This document shows positions 1-9,041 of a stretch of DNA of 64,000 nucleotides, piece after piece. Below the pieces are notes generated by a model. It saw only the letters and a list, made by a program, of their open reading frames with translations. It had not been told where the DNA came from and ran no database searches. The DNA comes from Tenacibaculum sp. SZ-18 (GTDB lineage Bacteria; Bacteroidota; Bacteroidia; Flavobacteriales; Flavobacteriaceae), in assembly GCF_002813915.1 (NCBI RefSeq), contig NZ_CP019335.1, forward strand, positions 1,967,777-2,031,776, written 5' to 3'. The translations under genes were made by a program, and so were the position numbers. Positions within the stretch are counted from its first letter, which is position 1; the number at the start of each line of letters is the position of its first letter.

Positions 1-364
1 CTTTTAGGGTATCAAAAGAATTCATTGCATACATTAAATCTTCGTGGTAGATTAAATTAACAACGTTTACTGGACTACCATTTGTAGAATATCCAAATAA
101 ATCTACAGCTGCATCATTAAATTTTAAAACATTTCCCGATAAATCAATAATGACATACGCGTCCAAAATATTCTCAAATACTCCTTTAAGTTGAGAAGAC
201 TTTTCATTTAGAAGATTTTCTAATTGTTGATTTGACTGCTTCAATTCCTCTGATAAAAAGTACAGCTCGCGGGATTTATCTTCAAGTATTTTTTCGGCAG
301 CTTTTCTGGCTTCTCTTTCTCTATTTAGACTCCTAAGTAATATTTCAATTTTTTCTTGACTCAT
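1..364 (-). CDS. PAS-domain sensor protein, probably a histidine kinase (3' part outside window)
   Basis: The start ATG (364-362) overlaps the H-NOX stop as ATGA, so the two genes are translationally coupled. About 121 residues are visible. Residues 1-65 form a charged helix with a register like REREARKAAEKILEDKSREL, a coiled coil common at the N-terminus of cytosolic sensor kinases. A PAS domain begins near residue 68 with a GVFENILDAYVIID-like start and continues to the window edge. No signal peptide or membrane segment is visible. The catalytic domains lie outside the window, so calling it a kinase is inferred from the N-terminal architecture and from the linked H-NOX and receiver genes. 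Kinases are the usual partners of bacterial stand-alone H-NOX proteins. A diguanylate cyclase or a hybrid kinase remains possible. Confidence 0.75.
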   Translation of the reverse strand, partial: MSQEKIEILLRSLNREREARKAAEKILEDKSRELYFLSEELKQSNQQLENLLNEKSSQLKGVFENILDAYVIIDLSGNVLKFNDAAVDLFGYSTNGSPVNVVNLIYHEDLMYAMNSFDTLK

Positions 365-903
365 GAATTTTTCTTTATCACAAACTTAACTTCTGTACCG
401 TCATCTTTAATATTCTCTAATAAAATGGATGCTGTACTATTAAAATGTGCAAAAGTTTTGTTCATTAATCCTAATCCGAAATAATGCATGGCCCTACTTG
501 ATTTGTATATCATTGTCAAAGAATTTTCTGTTTTTTCTTCAACGATAAACTCTGGTAACTCTGCATCTGGATAAATTTTTCTTACTTCAACATGGATATG
601 ATTTTCAATAGATGAAAGCATTTCAATAGGATCTTTATAAGAATCTAATAATGTTTTATAATTAGTTTCAAAAACACTAAAAAAATGTTCACCATAAGTT
701 AACAATAAATCATTGATAGGGATACCTGTATTTATATTTAAACTTTTTAATAACTGAAGCATTTCCGAAAACTCATAAGTTCCAATCGAAGTATATACAC
801 CTTCCGATTTTAAATCGGATTCTGAAATAATTTTATCAACCATTTCGATCCCAAACTTTTCATCTACTAAGTCTAAAAATTCTGCAAATATAATACCTTT
901 CAT
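361..903 (-). CDS. H-NOX (haem NO/O2-binding) sensor protein
   Basis: This is a 180-residue protein, the usual length of a stand-alone bacterial H-NOX. The haem-contact motif Y-x-S-x-R is present as Y133-K-S135-S-R137. The proximal histidine region reads NHIHVEVRKIYPDAELP. By spacing to the YP that follows, H104 aligns with His105 of soluble guanylate cyclase beta1, and H102 is an alternative. The residue five past the arginine is F142, which suggests an apolar distal pocket and an NO sensor, but Y141 sits next to it, so O2 binding is not excluded. It lies between a receiver gene (3 bp gap upstream) and a PAS-kinase gene (4 bp overlap downstream), all in one operon. It probably controls phospho-transfer in response to NO. 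Family assignment is secure; ligand preference is inferred. Confidence 0.93.
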   Translation of the reverse strand: MKGIIFAEFLDLVDEKFGIEMVDKIISESDLKSEGVYTSIGTYEFSEMLQLLKSLNINTGIPINDLLLTYGEHFFSVFETNYKTLLDSYKDPIEMLSSIENHIHVEVRKIYPDAELPEFIVEEKTENSLTMIYKSSRAMHYFGLGLMNKTFAHFNSTASILLENIKDDGTEVKFVIKKNS

Positions 904-906
904 TTT

Positions 907-1329
907 TTAATATTTTTTTAATTCATTTAAGCTCCAATATTTTAAAACTGCCTCAATTTTCGCTTCGTAATCTTTATATTTAAGTGGTTTCAATATATAT
1001 CCTGAAACACCAATTCTAAAACATTCTTCCAAATCTTTTTGGTTATCGGAAGTTGTTAAGATAACTGTTGGAATATGCCTTAAATTCTCATCTTTTTTTA
1101 AAATTGCTAAAAACTCAATACCGCTCATTTTTGGCATATTCAAATCCAATAAAATTAAATCAGGCAAATTGTTTTTATCCTCTAGTATTTTAAATGCCGC
1201 ATCTGCATCTTGTGCTTCTGTAACATTATGTTTAACTTCTGAATAAGAAACAGTTTTCTTAAACTTAACCACCTCAATAAAATGATCTTCTATTAGTAAT
1301 ATGTTTAAACTTCTCTTTAAAAAATTCAT
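907..1329 (-). CDS. Single-domain CheY-like response regulator
   Basis: This 140-residue protein consists only of a receiver domain. Acidic pocket residues E14 and D15 follow the first strand (NILLIED), D62 in LLDLNMP is the phospho-acceptor, T92/T93 lie in ILTTSD, and K114 lies in ILKPL. There is no output domain, so it probably acts by protein contact or as a phosphate shuttle. It is the first gene of the operon that continues with H-NOX and the PAS sensor, which places it in the same gas-sensing pathway. It is divergent from the PLP enzyme at 1498, and the 168 bp between them must hold both promoters. Single-receiver proteins of this Rcp1-like type are often paired with cytosolic PAS kinases. 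Confidence 0.9.
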   Translation of the reverse strand: MNFLKRSLNILLIEDHFIEVVKFKKTVSYSEVKHNVTEAQDADAAFKILEDKNNLPDLILLDLNMPKMSGIEFLAILKKDENLRHIPTVILTTSDNQKDLEECFRIGVSGYILKPLKYKDYEAKIEAVLKYWSLNELKKY

Positions 1330-1497
1330 AATTATTGCTTACAAAAATAAAATTAGAAAATACTATTCCTTTTTTAGTATTTGTATTTTCTTTAGATGAA
1401 AGGCTTATATGTTTAGATAAAATGTTAAACCTATCCCTAATAATAGTATTGAGAAATCTAATTGACGTATCTTGCATCTGATCCAAAGGCTTAAATT

Positions 1498-3339
1498 ATG
1501 CAAGAAAAAACGATTTTAGATTTTATAAAAAAGGTATTAACTAATTTACCTCCTGATTGGTTGAATCTTACCACGCATCGACTGGATATATATAAAGAAC
1601 AACTGGCCAAAACAGAATTTTTAAACGAGTTTGAAAACCTTTTCAACAATAACAATTATCAAGCTTCCGCATTAAATGAGTTACCTACAGCTTTTGATTA
1701 TATTAGATTAGGACATCCTTTATCATGTGTACTCGAGTGGAGTATTGCTAATTTAAATCAAATAAAATCTGATCAAGTAATTAGCTTTTCCTCGGCAAGT
1801 ATCCCATTACTAGCAATTCTAAGAAAGAATCTATTTCTTAATAAAAATACATTAATTTTATTAAAAAACGAACTCCCGAGCGCTTTTGATATTGAAACAG
1901 TAAAAAAAGTTTATGGTTATCAATTTGAAATTCAAAAAATTAAGAATTCAAAAGAAATTCCAAATTTCGATGGAACAACCATTATTTTTGAAAGAAAAGA
2001 GGAAATTTGTAAGTTTAATTTCTCTGAAAACGTAGATTTTCATATCAACAGTAGTAATGAATTAGGAAGTATTTTAACTGTTAATGGTGAGGAGAATTTA
2101 AACTATATTTCTGAAATACAACATGTACGAAGAAGAGAAACAATAGCAATGACTCCTTTCAATACTTTAATTGCATTACAACACTTAACAAATATTCCTT
2201 CAGCTGCTAAAGAATTTCATTCTAAGGAAAACACAAATACAGTAATCAAAACTATTCATAAAATTACAGGGGTTAATACAAAGGCAATTATAGGTTCAAG
2301 TGGTCTTTCAGTTCAATATGCCATTGTAATGGGCCTAATAGATTACGCAATTGAAAACTACAAAAATAGACCAATTAAAATTGTTGTTCCTCCAAATTGT
2401 TATGGCGGTACAAACGATCAAGCAAGAAGAGTTGTTGCTTGTTTAGACAATGTAGAAATCATGGATTTACCTGTGGATGGAGATAACGACATGGTTTCTA
2501 GTGTTGACTTAGTTCTTGAAAAAATTTCAGAAGAAGATGCTGTGCCATTTATAATAGCAGAAATCCCTACAAATCCAAGAGTGGAAGTTCCTGACTTAAT
2601 GAAATTGACAGATGCTTTGAGTAAAAAACGTACAACAAAAAATGGAGAAACGGCTATCGCACCAGTTTTCATTTTAGATCAAACGTTTTGTCCTAATGTT
2701 CATTTTTTAGGAGATCAAGAAATTCTTTCCTCAGTACAAACAATTGCATACGTAAGCGGATCTAAATTTCCAAGTGGAGGGAAATGCACCGCTGGCTATG
2801 CAACTGCAAACGCAAAAGCTGCCCATTTAATGGATAAAATTGAATATCATATTCAACTTTGTGACAATGAAGCAACCGATTTACAGATGGAAATTTTAGC
2901 AGAACAACTACCATCTATGGTACAAAGAATTAGTAATGCTTATAAAAACACAAGAGAGTTTGTAACTTTTATCGAAAAGGAATTACCGGATGCAAAAATT
3001 AATTTTGTTTCAGAAGAACTAGCTGCAAAAGGATTTACACCTTCTGTTTTCTCTCTAGACTTACCTACCAAAGGAGACACAGAAGAAGAAAGAGAAACTT
3101 ACAAAAGAGCTTTAAATCTTAAATTAATTGATTTAATGATTAATAATATCCCAGGAGAAAGTAAGTACTGTGTAAGTTATGGTCAATTGAAAGGTTGTTA
3201 TTGGACAATTCCTGCAACATCAACCCAGGGAACAACCAAAGAAGGAGACAAAGATTACATTGCAAGAGTGGCAGTTTCTCCTAAATTAGATTTAGATTTA
3301 CATAAAGGGGTATTTACAGAGTTTATTGAATCTATGTAA
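1498..3339 (+). CDS. Cys/Met-metabolism PLP-dependent enzyme with long N-terminal extension
   Basis: The C-terminal two thirds (about residues 215-613) carry hallmarks of the cystathionine gamma-synthase/beta-lyase family: GSSGLSVQYA near 266, AEIPTNPRVEVPDL near 354-367, LDQTF near 393, and the Schiff-base lysine K423 in SGSKFPSGGK. Typical members are about 380-400 residues long. This one is 613, with about 210 extra N-terminal residues that match no domain I recognise. The enzyme probably handles sulphur amino acids or a related alpha-amino substrate. It stands alone on the plus strand between two signalling operons, so context does not refine the substrate. A strong hairpin follows the stop codon. 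The family is well supported; the exact reaction is not. Confidence 0.82.
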   Translation: MQEKTILDFIKKVLTNLPPDWLNLTTHRLDIYKEQLAKTEFLNEFENLFNNNNYQASALNELPTAFDYIRLGHPLSCVLEWSIANLNQIKSDQVISFSSASIPLLAILRKNLFLNKNTLILLKNELPSAFDIETVKKVYGYQFEIQKIKNSKEIPNFDGTTIIFERKEEICKFNFSENVDFHINSSNELGSILTVNGEENLNYISEIQHVRRRETIAMTPFNTLIALQHLTNIPSAAKEFHSKENTNTVIKTIHKITGVNTKAIIGSSGLSVQYAIVMGLIDYAIENYKNRPIKIVVPPNCYGGTNDQARRVVACLDNVEIMDLPVDGDNDMVSSVDLVLEKISEEDAVPFIIAEIPTNPRVEVPDLMKLTDALSKKRTTKNGETAIAPVFILDQTFCPNVHFLGDQEILSSVQTIAYVSGSKFPSGGKCTAGYATANAKAAHLMDKIEYHIQLCDNEATDLQMEILAEQLPSMVQRISNAYKNTREFVTFIEKELPDAKINFVSEELAAKGFTPSVFSLDLPTKGDTEEERETYKRALNLKLIDLMINNIPGESKYCVSYGQLKGCYWTIPATSTQGTTKEGDKDYIARVAVSPKLDLDLHKGVFTEFIESM

Positions 3340-3360
3340 ATACAAGATAAAACTCAAAAT

Positions 3361-3402
3361 AAAAAAGAGCGATACTTTCATTATTGAAGTCCGCTCTTTT
3401 TT
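3361..3402. terminator. Bidirectional intrinsic terminator
   Basis: The arms AAAAAAGAGCG (3361-3371) and CGCTCTTTTTT (3392-3402) pair perfectly, and the loop contains a smaller ACTTTCA/TGAAGT hairpin. The run of T on both strands suits termination of the plus-strand PLP gene and of the minus-strand kinase gene that ends at 3425. Confidence 0.85.
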
Positions 3403-3424
3403 ATTAGCTACTTTTATAAATTAG

Positions 3425-4468
3425 TTATTTTTTTAGTTCAAAAAAGAAAGTAGATCCCTTATTAATCTGTGATTCCGCCCATACTTTTCCTTCATGTAAA
3501 TTAATTACCTTTTTTACTATTGACAAACCCAATCCTGCTGACTTCGGATCATTTTGCAATTTAAAAAAGGCTTTAAATACTTTCTTTAAATAAGGTTCAT
3601 CAATTCCTTTGCCATTATCTTTAATATAAAATCTCCAAGACTCTTCACATTCATGAAAACCTATTTGTACTTTTTTATGAACTTTATCATTAAACTTTAC
3701 CGCATTTTCTATAAGATTAGAAAACAAATGCTTAAAACTGTGCTTTTCAGCCTTCAAATTAGGTAATTTACCTATAATTTTAACTTGAATACTCCTGCAT
3801 AGCTTCATTTCTTGTAGTGTATCATGTATCAATTTATTAAGATCTAAATCAGATTTTGTAATTCTTTCTTTATCAATAGAAGAGTAGTCTCTAATTCCAT
3901 TTAGAAGTATTTCAATTCTATGCACATTATCACTTATTAGTTTTAATTTATTCTTTCCTCGATCATCGAGAACGGGACTATAATCATCTTCCAATAAATG
4001 AACTAAAGTTTCTATATTTTGAATTGGGGTTACTAAATCATGAGATACAATATGAGCATAATCATTAAGTTCCTGATTTTGATCTTCTAAATTTCTCAAT
4101 AACAGATCTTTTTGCTTATTGATTTTAATAATTTCCTTTGTTTGATGGTCTATAAAATCTACTAATTTCAAAGAGTTAGAGCTTTCAAAAGAGCTATTTT
4201 TTCCACTCTCGTGTGATCTTAACGTATACATCACGCTTTGAAGTTTTTCAATAACTTCCTTTTGGGCTTTAGATTCGTCTCTCAACTTTTCATTTAACTC
4301 ATAAAGTTCTTCAGAGCTTAATGCAGTAGCTCTTTGTTGCATTAAAACTTGATCTTCTAAATTATCATAAGAACTATCCACAGCTTCTAAAAAGCGTTGT
4401 AAGTCTTCGTTTTGTTGTAAATGTTTTGGCAAGTATTTTCTAACTTGTCTTTTTAATAGAGAATTCAT
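3425..4468 (-). CDS. Cytosolic sensor histidine kinase coupled to FIST protein
   Basis: This 347-residue protein has no membrane segment. Residues 1-135 are mostly helical and probably a coiled coil. The phospho-acceptor helix has H143 in IVSHDLVTPIQNI. The ATPase domain shows the N-box (SNLIENAVKFND), the G1 box DNGKGID and the G2 box GLGLSIVKKV, ending as expected at the C-terminus. No sensor domain lies within the protein itself. Its start codon shares one base with the stop codon of the upstream FIST gene (TAATG), so the FIST protein is very likely its sensory subunit. FIST plus kinase pairs are a known arrangement, including NosP with its kinase in gammaproteobacteria. Its partner regulator is not adjacent; the single receiver at 907-1329 is one candidate. 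Confidence 0.92.
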   Translation of the reverse strand: MNSLLKRQVRKYLPKHLQQNEDLQRFLEAVDSSYDNLEDQVLMQQRATALSSEELYELNEKLRDESKAQKEVIEKLQSVMYTLRSHESGKNSSFESSNSLKLVDFIDHQTKEIIKINKQKDLLLRNLEDQNQELNDYAHIVSHDLVTPIQNIETLVHLLEDDYSPVLDDRGKNKLKLISDNVHRIEILLNGIRDYSSIDKERITKSDLDLNKLIHDTLQEMKLCRSIQVKIIGKLPNLKAEKHSFKHLFSNLIENAVKFNDKVHKKVQIGFHECEESWRFYIKDNGKGIDEPYLKKVFKAFFKLQNDPKSAGLGLSIVKKVINLHEGKVWAESQINKGSTFFFELKK

Positions 4469-5601
4469 TACTCACTAATTAAAGTAACTGTCATTGTTTG
4501 ATTATGTAATTGACATTTTTTTTCACCATCAAAAGGCGCAATTTCACCATATGAATACATTCCACAAATGGTTACGTTATCTCCTATTGCTTCAATTACT
4601 TCTTCTACTTCCTCTTCTACTCTTTGATCCAATACCAATTTTCTACCCACACAACTCACAAGAATAGCTAACTCTGGGTCCTTTACTCTTATTTTATTGG
4701 CATTTGTAGCAGCCAGTTCCGAAGCATTTACAATACTATCAACATGAGTCATCATCAATTGAACTTTCTGTCCTTCCAGTACATTTCCAGCTAAAATCAT
4801 TGAGTGGTTCTTTTCGTCAATATTAAGAATCGTTCTAACTATCGATTTATCTTCATTTTCGGATTTAACTTTTAAAGGATACAGTAAAGCAGCTCCAGGT
4901 AAATCTTTAGACTTATCACCTAAATACTTTTTATATAAATCAAGGGCAGGCTTATTATCAAGCTCGTACAAGATATTCGTTTTTGACTTTGTTACTACTC
5001 GCTCAGGACCAAAAGGCGTCCAACCTCCATTAATTGAAAATGAAATCTCCAAAGAATCACCGTATAAACCAATTGCAACAACCTCTCCACGTTTAGGATT
5101 TTCATTATATGATGCTAAAGTTCTTTGGAACCGTGCATCATCACCACATAAACCTCCTGTAATTAATAAGTTATTATCGGTTGCAGAATTCATTCCTTGT
5201 GTAAGTTCACTCCCGTTTATAAAGCTTCCTTCGGAAACGACAAACACATGCTTTAAACCATCTTTCGGAAATTGTTTAATTAAATCTTGCCCAGTATCAA
5301 AACTATTTGAATTAGATTCTAATACATTAACACGTTTAATTAAGAAGTTACTCTTTTCAAATTCAATTGCTGTAATGGTGATGCAATTTTCTTCAACATG
5401 TTCAGAAGTGATATCTCCAGATGTAGATCCAAAAACAATATGTCCGTCTGTAAAAATAGATTTTACCTCGTTGTAGATATTTTCATTTTCAAGTAAATGT
5501 CTATTTCCAAAAACTAATACCAAAGGTTCTTTTAACTCAGACTTTTCTGTTAAGTAATGCCAGCTAGAATCTTTCTTTCTTTGTAACTGTACCGTTTTCA
5601 T
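4468..5601 (-). CDS. FIST-domain sensory protein (NosP-like candidate)
   Basis: This is a 377-residue soluble protein. Residues about 25-220 match FIST_N, with LVLVFGNRHLLE and a VFGSTSGDI segment followed by GGLCGDDARF. Residues about 225-365 match FIST_C, ending with ICGMYSYGEIAPFDG and LHNQTMTVTLI. FIST domains bind small ligands and feed signals to kinases and cyclases. The NosP subgroup binds haem and senses NO and is typically encoded beside a histidine kinase, as here. I cannot assign haem ligands from sequence alone, so NosP function is an inference from architecture and from the nearby H-NOX. It is the first gene of a two-gene operon with the kinase. Confidence 0.88.
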   Translation of the reverse strand: MKTVQLQRKKDSSWHYLTEKSELKEPLVLVFGNRHLLENENIYNEVKSIFTDGHIVFGSTSGDITSEHVEENCITITAIEFEKSNFLIKRVNVLESNSNSFDTGQDLIKQFPKDGLKHVFVVSEGSFINGSELTQGMNSATDNNLLITGGLCGDDARFQRTLASYNENPKRGEVVAIGLYGDSLEISFSINGGWTPFGPERVVTKSKTNILYELDNKPALDLYKKYLGDKSKDLPGAALLYPLKVKSENEDKSIVRTILNIDEKNHSMILAGNVLEGQKVQLMMTHVDSIVNASELAATNANKIRVKDPELAILVSCVGRKLVLDQRVEEEVEEVIEAIGDNVTICGMYSYGEIAPFDGEKKCQLHNQTMTVTLISE

Positions 5602-5743
5602 TTTTAGATTATTTTATTGGTTTATTTGGGGAACAATAATAATAAGATTGACTGCAGTTAAAAATAATTGAATTTTAACATATGTTTACAATTAGTATAT
5701 GACAATATATACTTTCTTAGACCAAATGCATAAAAGTGTAGAT

Positions 5744-5787
5744 GAATTGAAAAAGAAAACACAAGCTAAAATTATTTTCAGCTTGTG
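5744..5787 (-). terminator. Terminator after the glucan-utilisation operon
   Basis: The arms CACAAGCT (5760-5767) and AGCTTGTG (5780-5787) form a hairpin. On the minus strand it is followed by a T-rich run (complement of GAAAAAGAAAA). It lies 150 bp beyond the stop of the last GH16 gene. The rest of the 336 bp gap (5602-5937) is AT-rich and must hold the promoter of the FIST-kinase operon; no consensus promoter was clear. Confidence 0.6.
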
Positions 5788-5937
5788 CTTGTAAAGTAAG
5801 TATAACTTAAATGCAAAAATTCCTATAATCACAATTCAAGTCTATCAATGTAAAATAAATACTGGTATTGTAAAATTAACCTCTCATTTTAATCTAAAAC
5901 CAATTTATTAATACTTACTAAAAAATCTTATGCTTAT

Positions 5938-6711
5938 TTAGAACTCTTCGACTTTTATATAATCGATAATAAACTCTTGAGGAAAAATATTATTATCTAC
6001 TTCTGGACCTCCAAAATTACCACCTATGGCCAAGTTTAATATTAGATAAAATGGTTTCTTATAAGGCCAGTTTTTTTCATTTTTATTCTCAGGTGAATAC
6101 TTATAAATCCTATTATTATCAACAAAAAACTGAATGTGATTTTCGGTCCATTCCATTTTATATACATGAAAGTCGTCTTGAATGTTTTTTATCTCTACTT
6201 TCTTTGAATTGATTGTGTTACCGAAACTAGATGCATTATGCAAAGAAGCAAATATATTGTGTGGTTCTTTACCTACATGCTCCATAATATCAATTTCTCC
6301 ACAATTCGGCCAATCATTTTCATCAATATCGTTTCCTAACATCCAAATTGCTGGCCAAAGACCGTGACCCTTAGGTAATTTAGCTCGTACTTCCACTGTT
6401 CCATATTTAAACTCAAACTTATCCTTGGTATGAATTTTTCCAGAATAATAAGATGAATCTGTTTTACTTGCTTTAATAATGAGATTACCGTTTTTTACCG
6501 AAATATTTTCTTTTGCATACAATTGAAGTTCGTTATTTCCCCAACCACACAAATTAGGACATCCATTACCCAAATCATAACTCCAAATATTCATATCTAA
6601 TGTATTATCGTCGAAATTTTGGTGTAATACTGTTTTACCTGCTACTTCCTTCTGACAAGAATAGAAAGCAATTAATATGTATATTGAAAAAATAATATTA
6701 CCTATTCTCAT
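5938..6711 (-). CDS. GH16 beta-glucanase lipoprotein (laminarinase type)
   Basis: This is a 257-residue endo-beta-1,3-glucanase-type enzyme. A short lipoprotein signal ends at C19 (AFYSCQ), which predicts an outer-membrane lipoprotein. The catalytic GH16 signature is GEIDIMEH, with nucleophile E139, D141 and acid/base E144. Supporting motifs are GWGNNELQLY and GLWPAIWML. The whole protein is one catalytic domain, unlike the multi-domain GH16 at 9042. Its start overlaps the GH3 stop by 4 bp (ATGA), and it is the last gene of the locus. The presence of GH3 and a second GH16 supports laminarin or a related beta-1,3-glucan as substrate. Mixed-linkage glucan cannot be excluded. Confidence 0.93.
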   Translation of the reverse strand: MRIGNIIFSIYILIAFYSCQKEVAGKTVLHQNFDDNTLDMNIWSYDLGNGCPNLCGWGNNELQLYAKENISVKNGNLIIKASKTDSSYYSGKIHTKDKFEFKYGTVEVRAKLPKGHGLWPAIWMLGNDIDENDWPNCGEIDIMEHVGKEPHNIFASLHNASSFGNTINSKKVEIKNIQDDFHVYKMEWTENHIQFFVDNNRIYKYSPENKNEKNWPYKKPFYLILNLAIGGNFGGPEVDNNIFPQEFIIDYIKVEEF

Positions 6712-8969
6712 TTATATTCAACTGTATTTTTAAGCGTCGTATCAGATGAACCTCCAACAAAAATCTGAAATTCACCTCGTTCTACAACAAATTTTCTTTG
6801 ATTATTATAAAATCCTAATTCATCTTTTGTTAACTCAAAAGTTACTGTTTTAGTTTCTGAAGGATTAAACTCAACCAATTCGAATCCCTTTAACTCTCTC
6901 ACTGGTCTTGTAACACTCGCTACTAAATCTCTGATATAAAGTTGAACAACTTCTTTTCCTTTTAAAATCCCTGTGTTTGTAACATCTACAGAAATCTTAA
7001 TATTACCTAATTCAACTTTGGTTTTCAGATTTTTATATTCGAAAGAAGTATAACTCAATCCATAACCAAAAGGATACAACGGTTTGTTTGATTCATCTTG
7101 ATAATGAGACCAAAACACCTCTTTTTTAGGACCAGGTCTTCCTGTATTTTTATAATTATAATAGATAGGTACTTGTCCTACAGATCTAGGGAAAGTCATT
7201 GGTAATTTTCCACTAGGGTTATAATCTCCATATAATACTTGTGCAATTGCATTTCCTGCTTGTGAACCTAACTGCCACGCTTCAACAATTGCAGGAATAT
7301 TTTCATCTGCCCATGTTATTGTTAAAGGTCGTCCATTATTTAATACCAATACTATGTTCTTATTAACCTTAAAAATAGTTTCTAATAATTCCTGCTGAAG
7401 TCCCGGTAAATCTAATTTTGCTCTACTTCGAGCTTCACCACTTTGATATCCAACTTCTCCTAAAACCATTACTACAACATCTGCTTTTTTCGCGATATTT
7501 ATGGCTTCTTGAAATTTAGATTTATCAGTTGTATTAAGAACTAACTCACTAGGAAAATTAGTTTTACCTGCATACAATGTTGCTCCTTCGGCATAGTTTA
7601 ATTCATTTCCAACGTAAGCTTTCATTCCTTCAAAAACAGAAACTGCGGAATCATCTTTAGCCGCTATTCTCCAATTTCCAAGCGGACTGTTCTTATCAGA
7701 AGCCAAAGCTCCAATGAGTGCAATCTTTTGACCATTTTTTTTAAGAGGTAGAATATTGTCTTCATTTTTAAGTAGTACGATTGACTTTTTTGCCATATCT
7801 AGGGCCGCATCGATTATTTCTTTACTTCCAATTACTTCTTTTTCTCTTTCTACATTGCAATACTTATAAGGATCATCGAATAGACCTAACTCAAACTTTA
7901 CTTTTAAAATTCTCCTTGCTGCATCTGTAATTACTTCCTCTGAGACTTTACCTTCTTTAACCAAAGAAGCTAATTCATTAACGTATGCATAAGATTCCAT
8001 GTCCATATCAGAACCTGCATTCGCAGCTAATTCAGCAGCATGATTTTTATTTTCAGCATATCCATGATCAATCATTTCCATTATTGATCCCCAATCAGAT
8101 ACTACAAAACCTTCATAATTCCATTCACCTTTTAATATATCTCTTTGTAAAAACTTATCTCCAGTAGCTGGAATTCCGTTTAATTCATTAAAGGAATTCA
8201 TGAAGGTTTTTACACCAGCTTCGTGAGCTGATTTAAATGGAGGAAGAATTGTATTATATAAAGTTGATAAACCAATATCTGCGGTATTATAGTCTTTACC
8301 TGATTCTGCAAAACCGTAAGCAGTAAAATGTTTAGCACAAGCAGCTATTGTGTGAGGATCTGATAAATCTTTTCCTTGAAATCCTTTTACTCTAGCTATT
8401 CCTATTTGACTTCCTAGATAAGGATCTTCCCCTGCCCCTTCCATAACTCTTCCCCATCTCGCATCTCGAGAAATATCAACCATTGGAGCGAATGTCCAAT
8501 TAATACCTGCTGCTGAAGCTTCTTTTGCAGCCATCTGTGCTGATTTCTTTATTGCTTCTAAATCCCAACTAGCTGACTCTGCTAAAGGGATTGGACTTTG
8601 AGTTTCATAACCATGAATAACATCAAAACCAATTATTAAAGGGATTCCAAGTCTGCTATCCTCAACTGCAATTTTTTGAACTTTTCGAATATTTTCTACA
8701 CCACGTACATTTAACATTGAACCTACCCAGCCCCTTTTTAAATGTTCATATTTTTTTGCAGCGTCACCAGCACTAGGAACTGGACCTGTAACATCCCAAA
8801 ATCCATTATACTGATTCATTTGACCTATTTTTTCTTCTAAGGTCATCAAATTAAGTACCGAATCTACTTTTTGTTCAATAGGATTCGAACTTTTTATTTT
8901 TTTAGTAGTCTGTTGATTACAGCTTAAAAAAGAAATTGTAACTAAACTAAGGATTAGAATTTTTCTCAT
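6708..8969 (-). CDS. bglX: GH3 beta-glucosidase, lipoprotein
   Basis: This 753-residue glycoside hydrolase family 3 enzyme has the BglX layout. A lipoprotein signal with C17 (SFLSCNQQ) is followed by the (beta/alpha)8 domain with the KHF motif (K213-H214) and nucleophile D292 in VVSDWGS. The alpha/beta sandwich domain begins near 395 with KKSIVLLKNE, and a fibronectin-III-like C-terminus follows (KGKEVVQLYIRD...TRPVRELKGF). It should release glucose from the oligosaccharides made by the two GH16 enzymes, at the cell surface or in the periplasm. It lies in the same operon and overlaps the downstream GH16 by 4 bp. Family assignment is secure; linkage preference is inferred from the locus. Confidence 0.94.
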   Translation of the reverse strand: MRKILILSLVTISFLSCNQQTTKKIKSSNPIEQKVDSVLNLMTLEEKIGQMNQYNGFWDVTGPVPSAGDAAKKYEHLKRGWVGSMLNVRGVENIRKVQKIAVEDSRLGIPLIIGFDVIHGYETQSPIPLAESASWDLEAIKKSAQMAAKEASAAGINWTFAPMVDISRDARWGRVMEGAGEDPYLGSQIGIARVKGFQGKDLSDPHTIAACAKHFTAYGFAESGKDYNTADIGLSTLYNTILPPFKSAHEAGVKTFMNSFNELNGIPATGDKFLQRDILKGEWNYEGFVVSDWGSIMEMIDHGYAENKNHAAELAANAGSDMDMESYAYVNELASLVKEGKVSEEVITDAARRILKVKFELGLFDDPYKYCNVEREKEVIGSKEIIDAALDMAKKSIVLLKNEDNILPLKKNGQKIALIGALASDKNSPLGNWRIAAKDDSAVSVFEGMKAYVGNELNYAEGATLYAGKTNFPSELVLNTTDKSKFQEAINIAKKADVVVMVLGEVGYQSGEARSRAKLDLPGLQQELLETIFKVNKNIVLVLNNGRPLTITWADENIPAIVEAWQLGSQAGNAIAQVLYGDYNPSGKLPMTFPRSVGQVPIYYNYKNTGRPGPKKEVFWSHYQDESNKPLYPFGYGLSYTSFEYKNLKTKVELGNIKISVDVTNTGILKGKEVVQLYIRDLVASVTRPVRELKGFELVEFNPSETKTVTFELTKDELGFYNNQRKFVVERGEFQIFVGGSSDTTLKNTVEYK

Positions 8970-9041
8970 ATATTAGGTTTAAAAAGAGGTTAATCAGAAT
9001 AATAATTAACCCCTTTATAATTAACTCAAATCATATACATA

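Noticed and set aside
1274..1486. 70-codon minus-strand ORF
   Set aside because: It overlaps the start of the receiver gene and fills the divergent promoter spacer. Its composition is random AT-rich and it has no recognisable feature.
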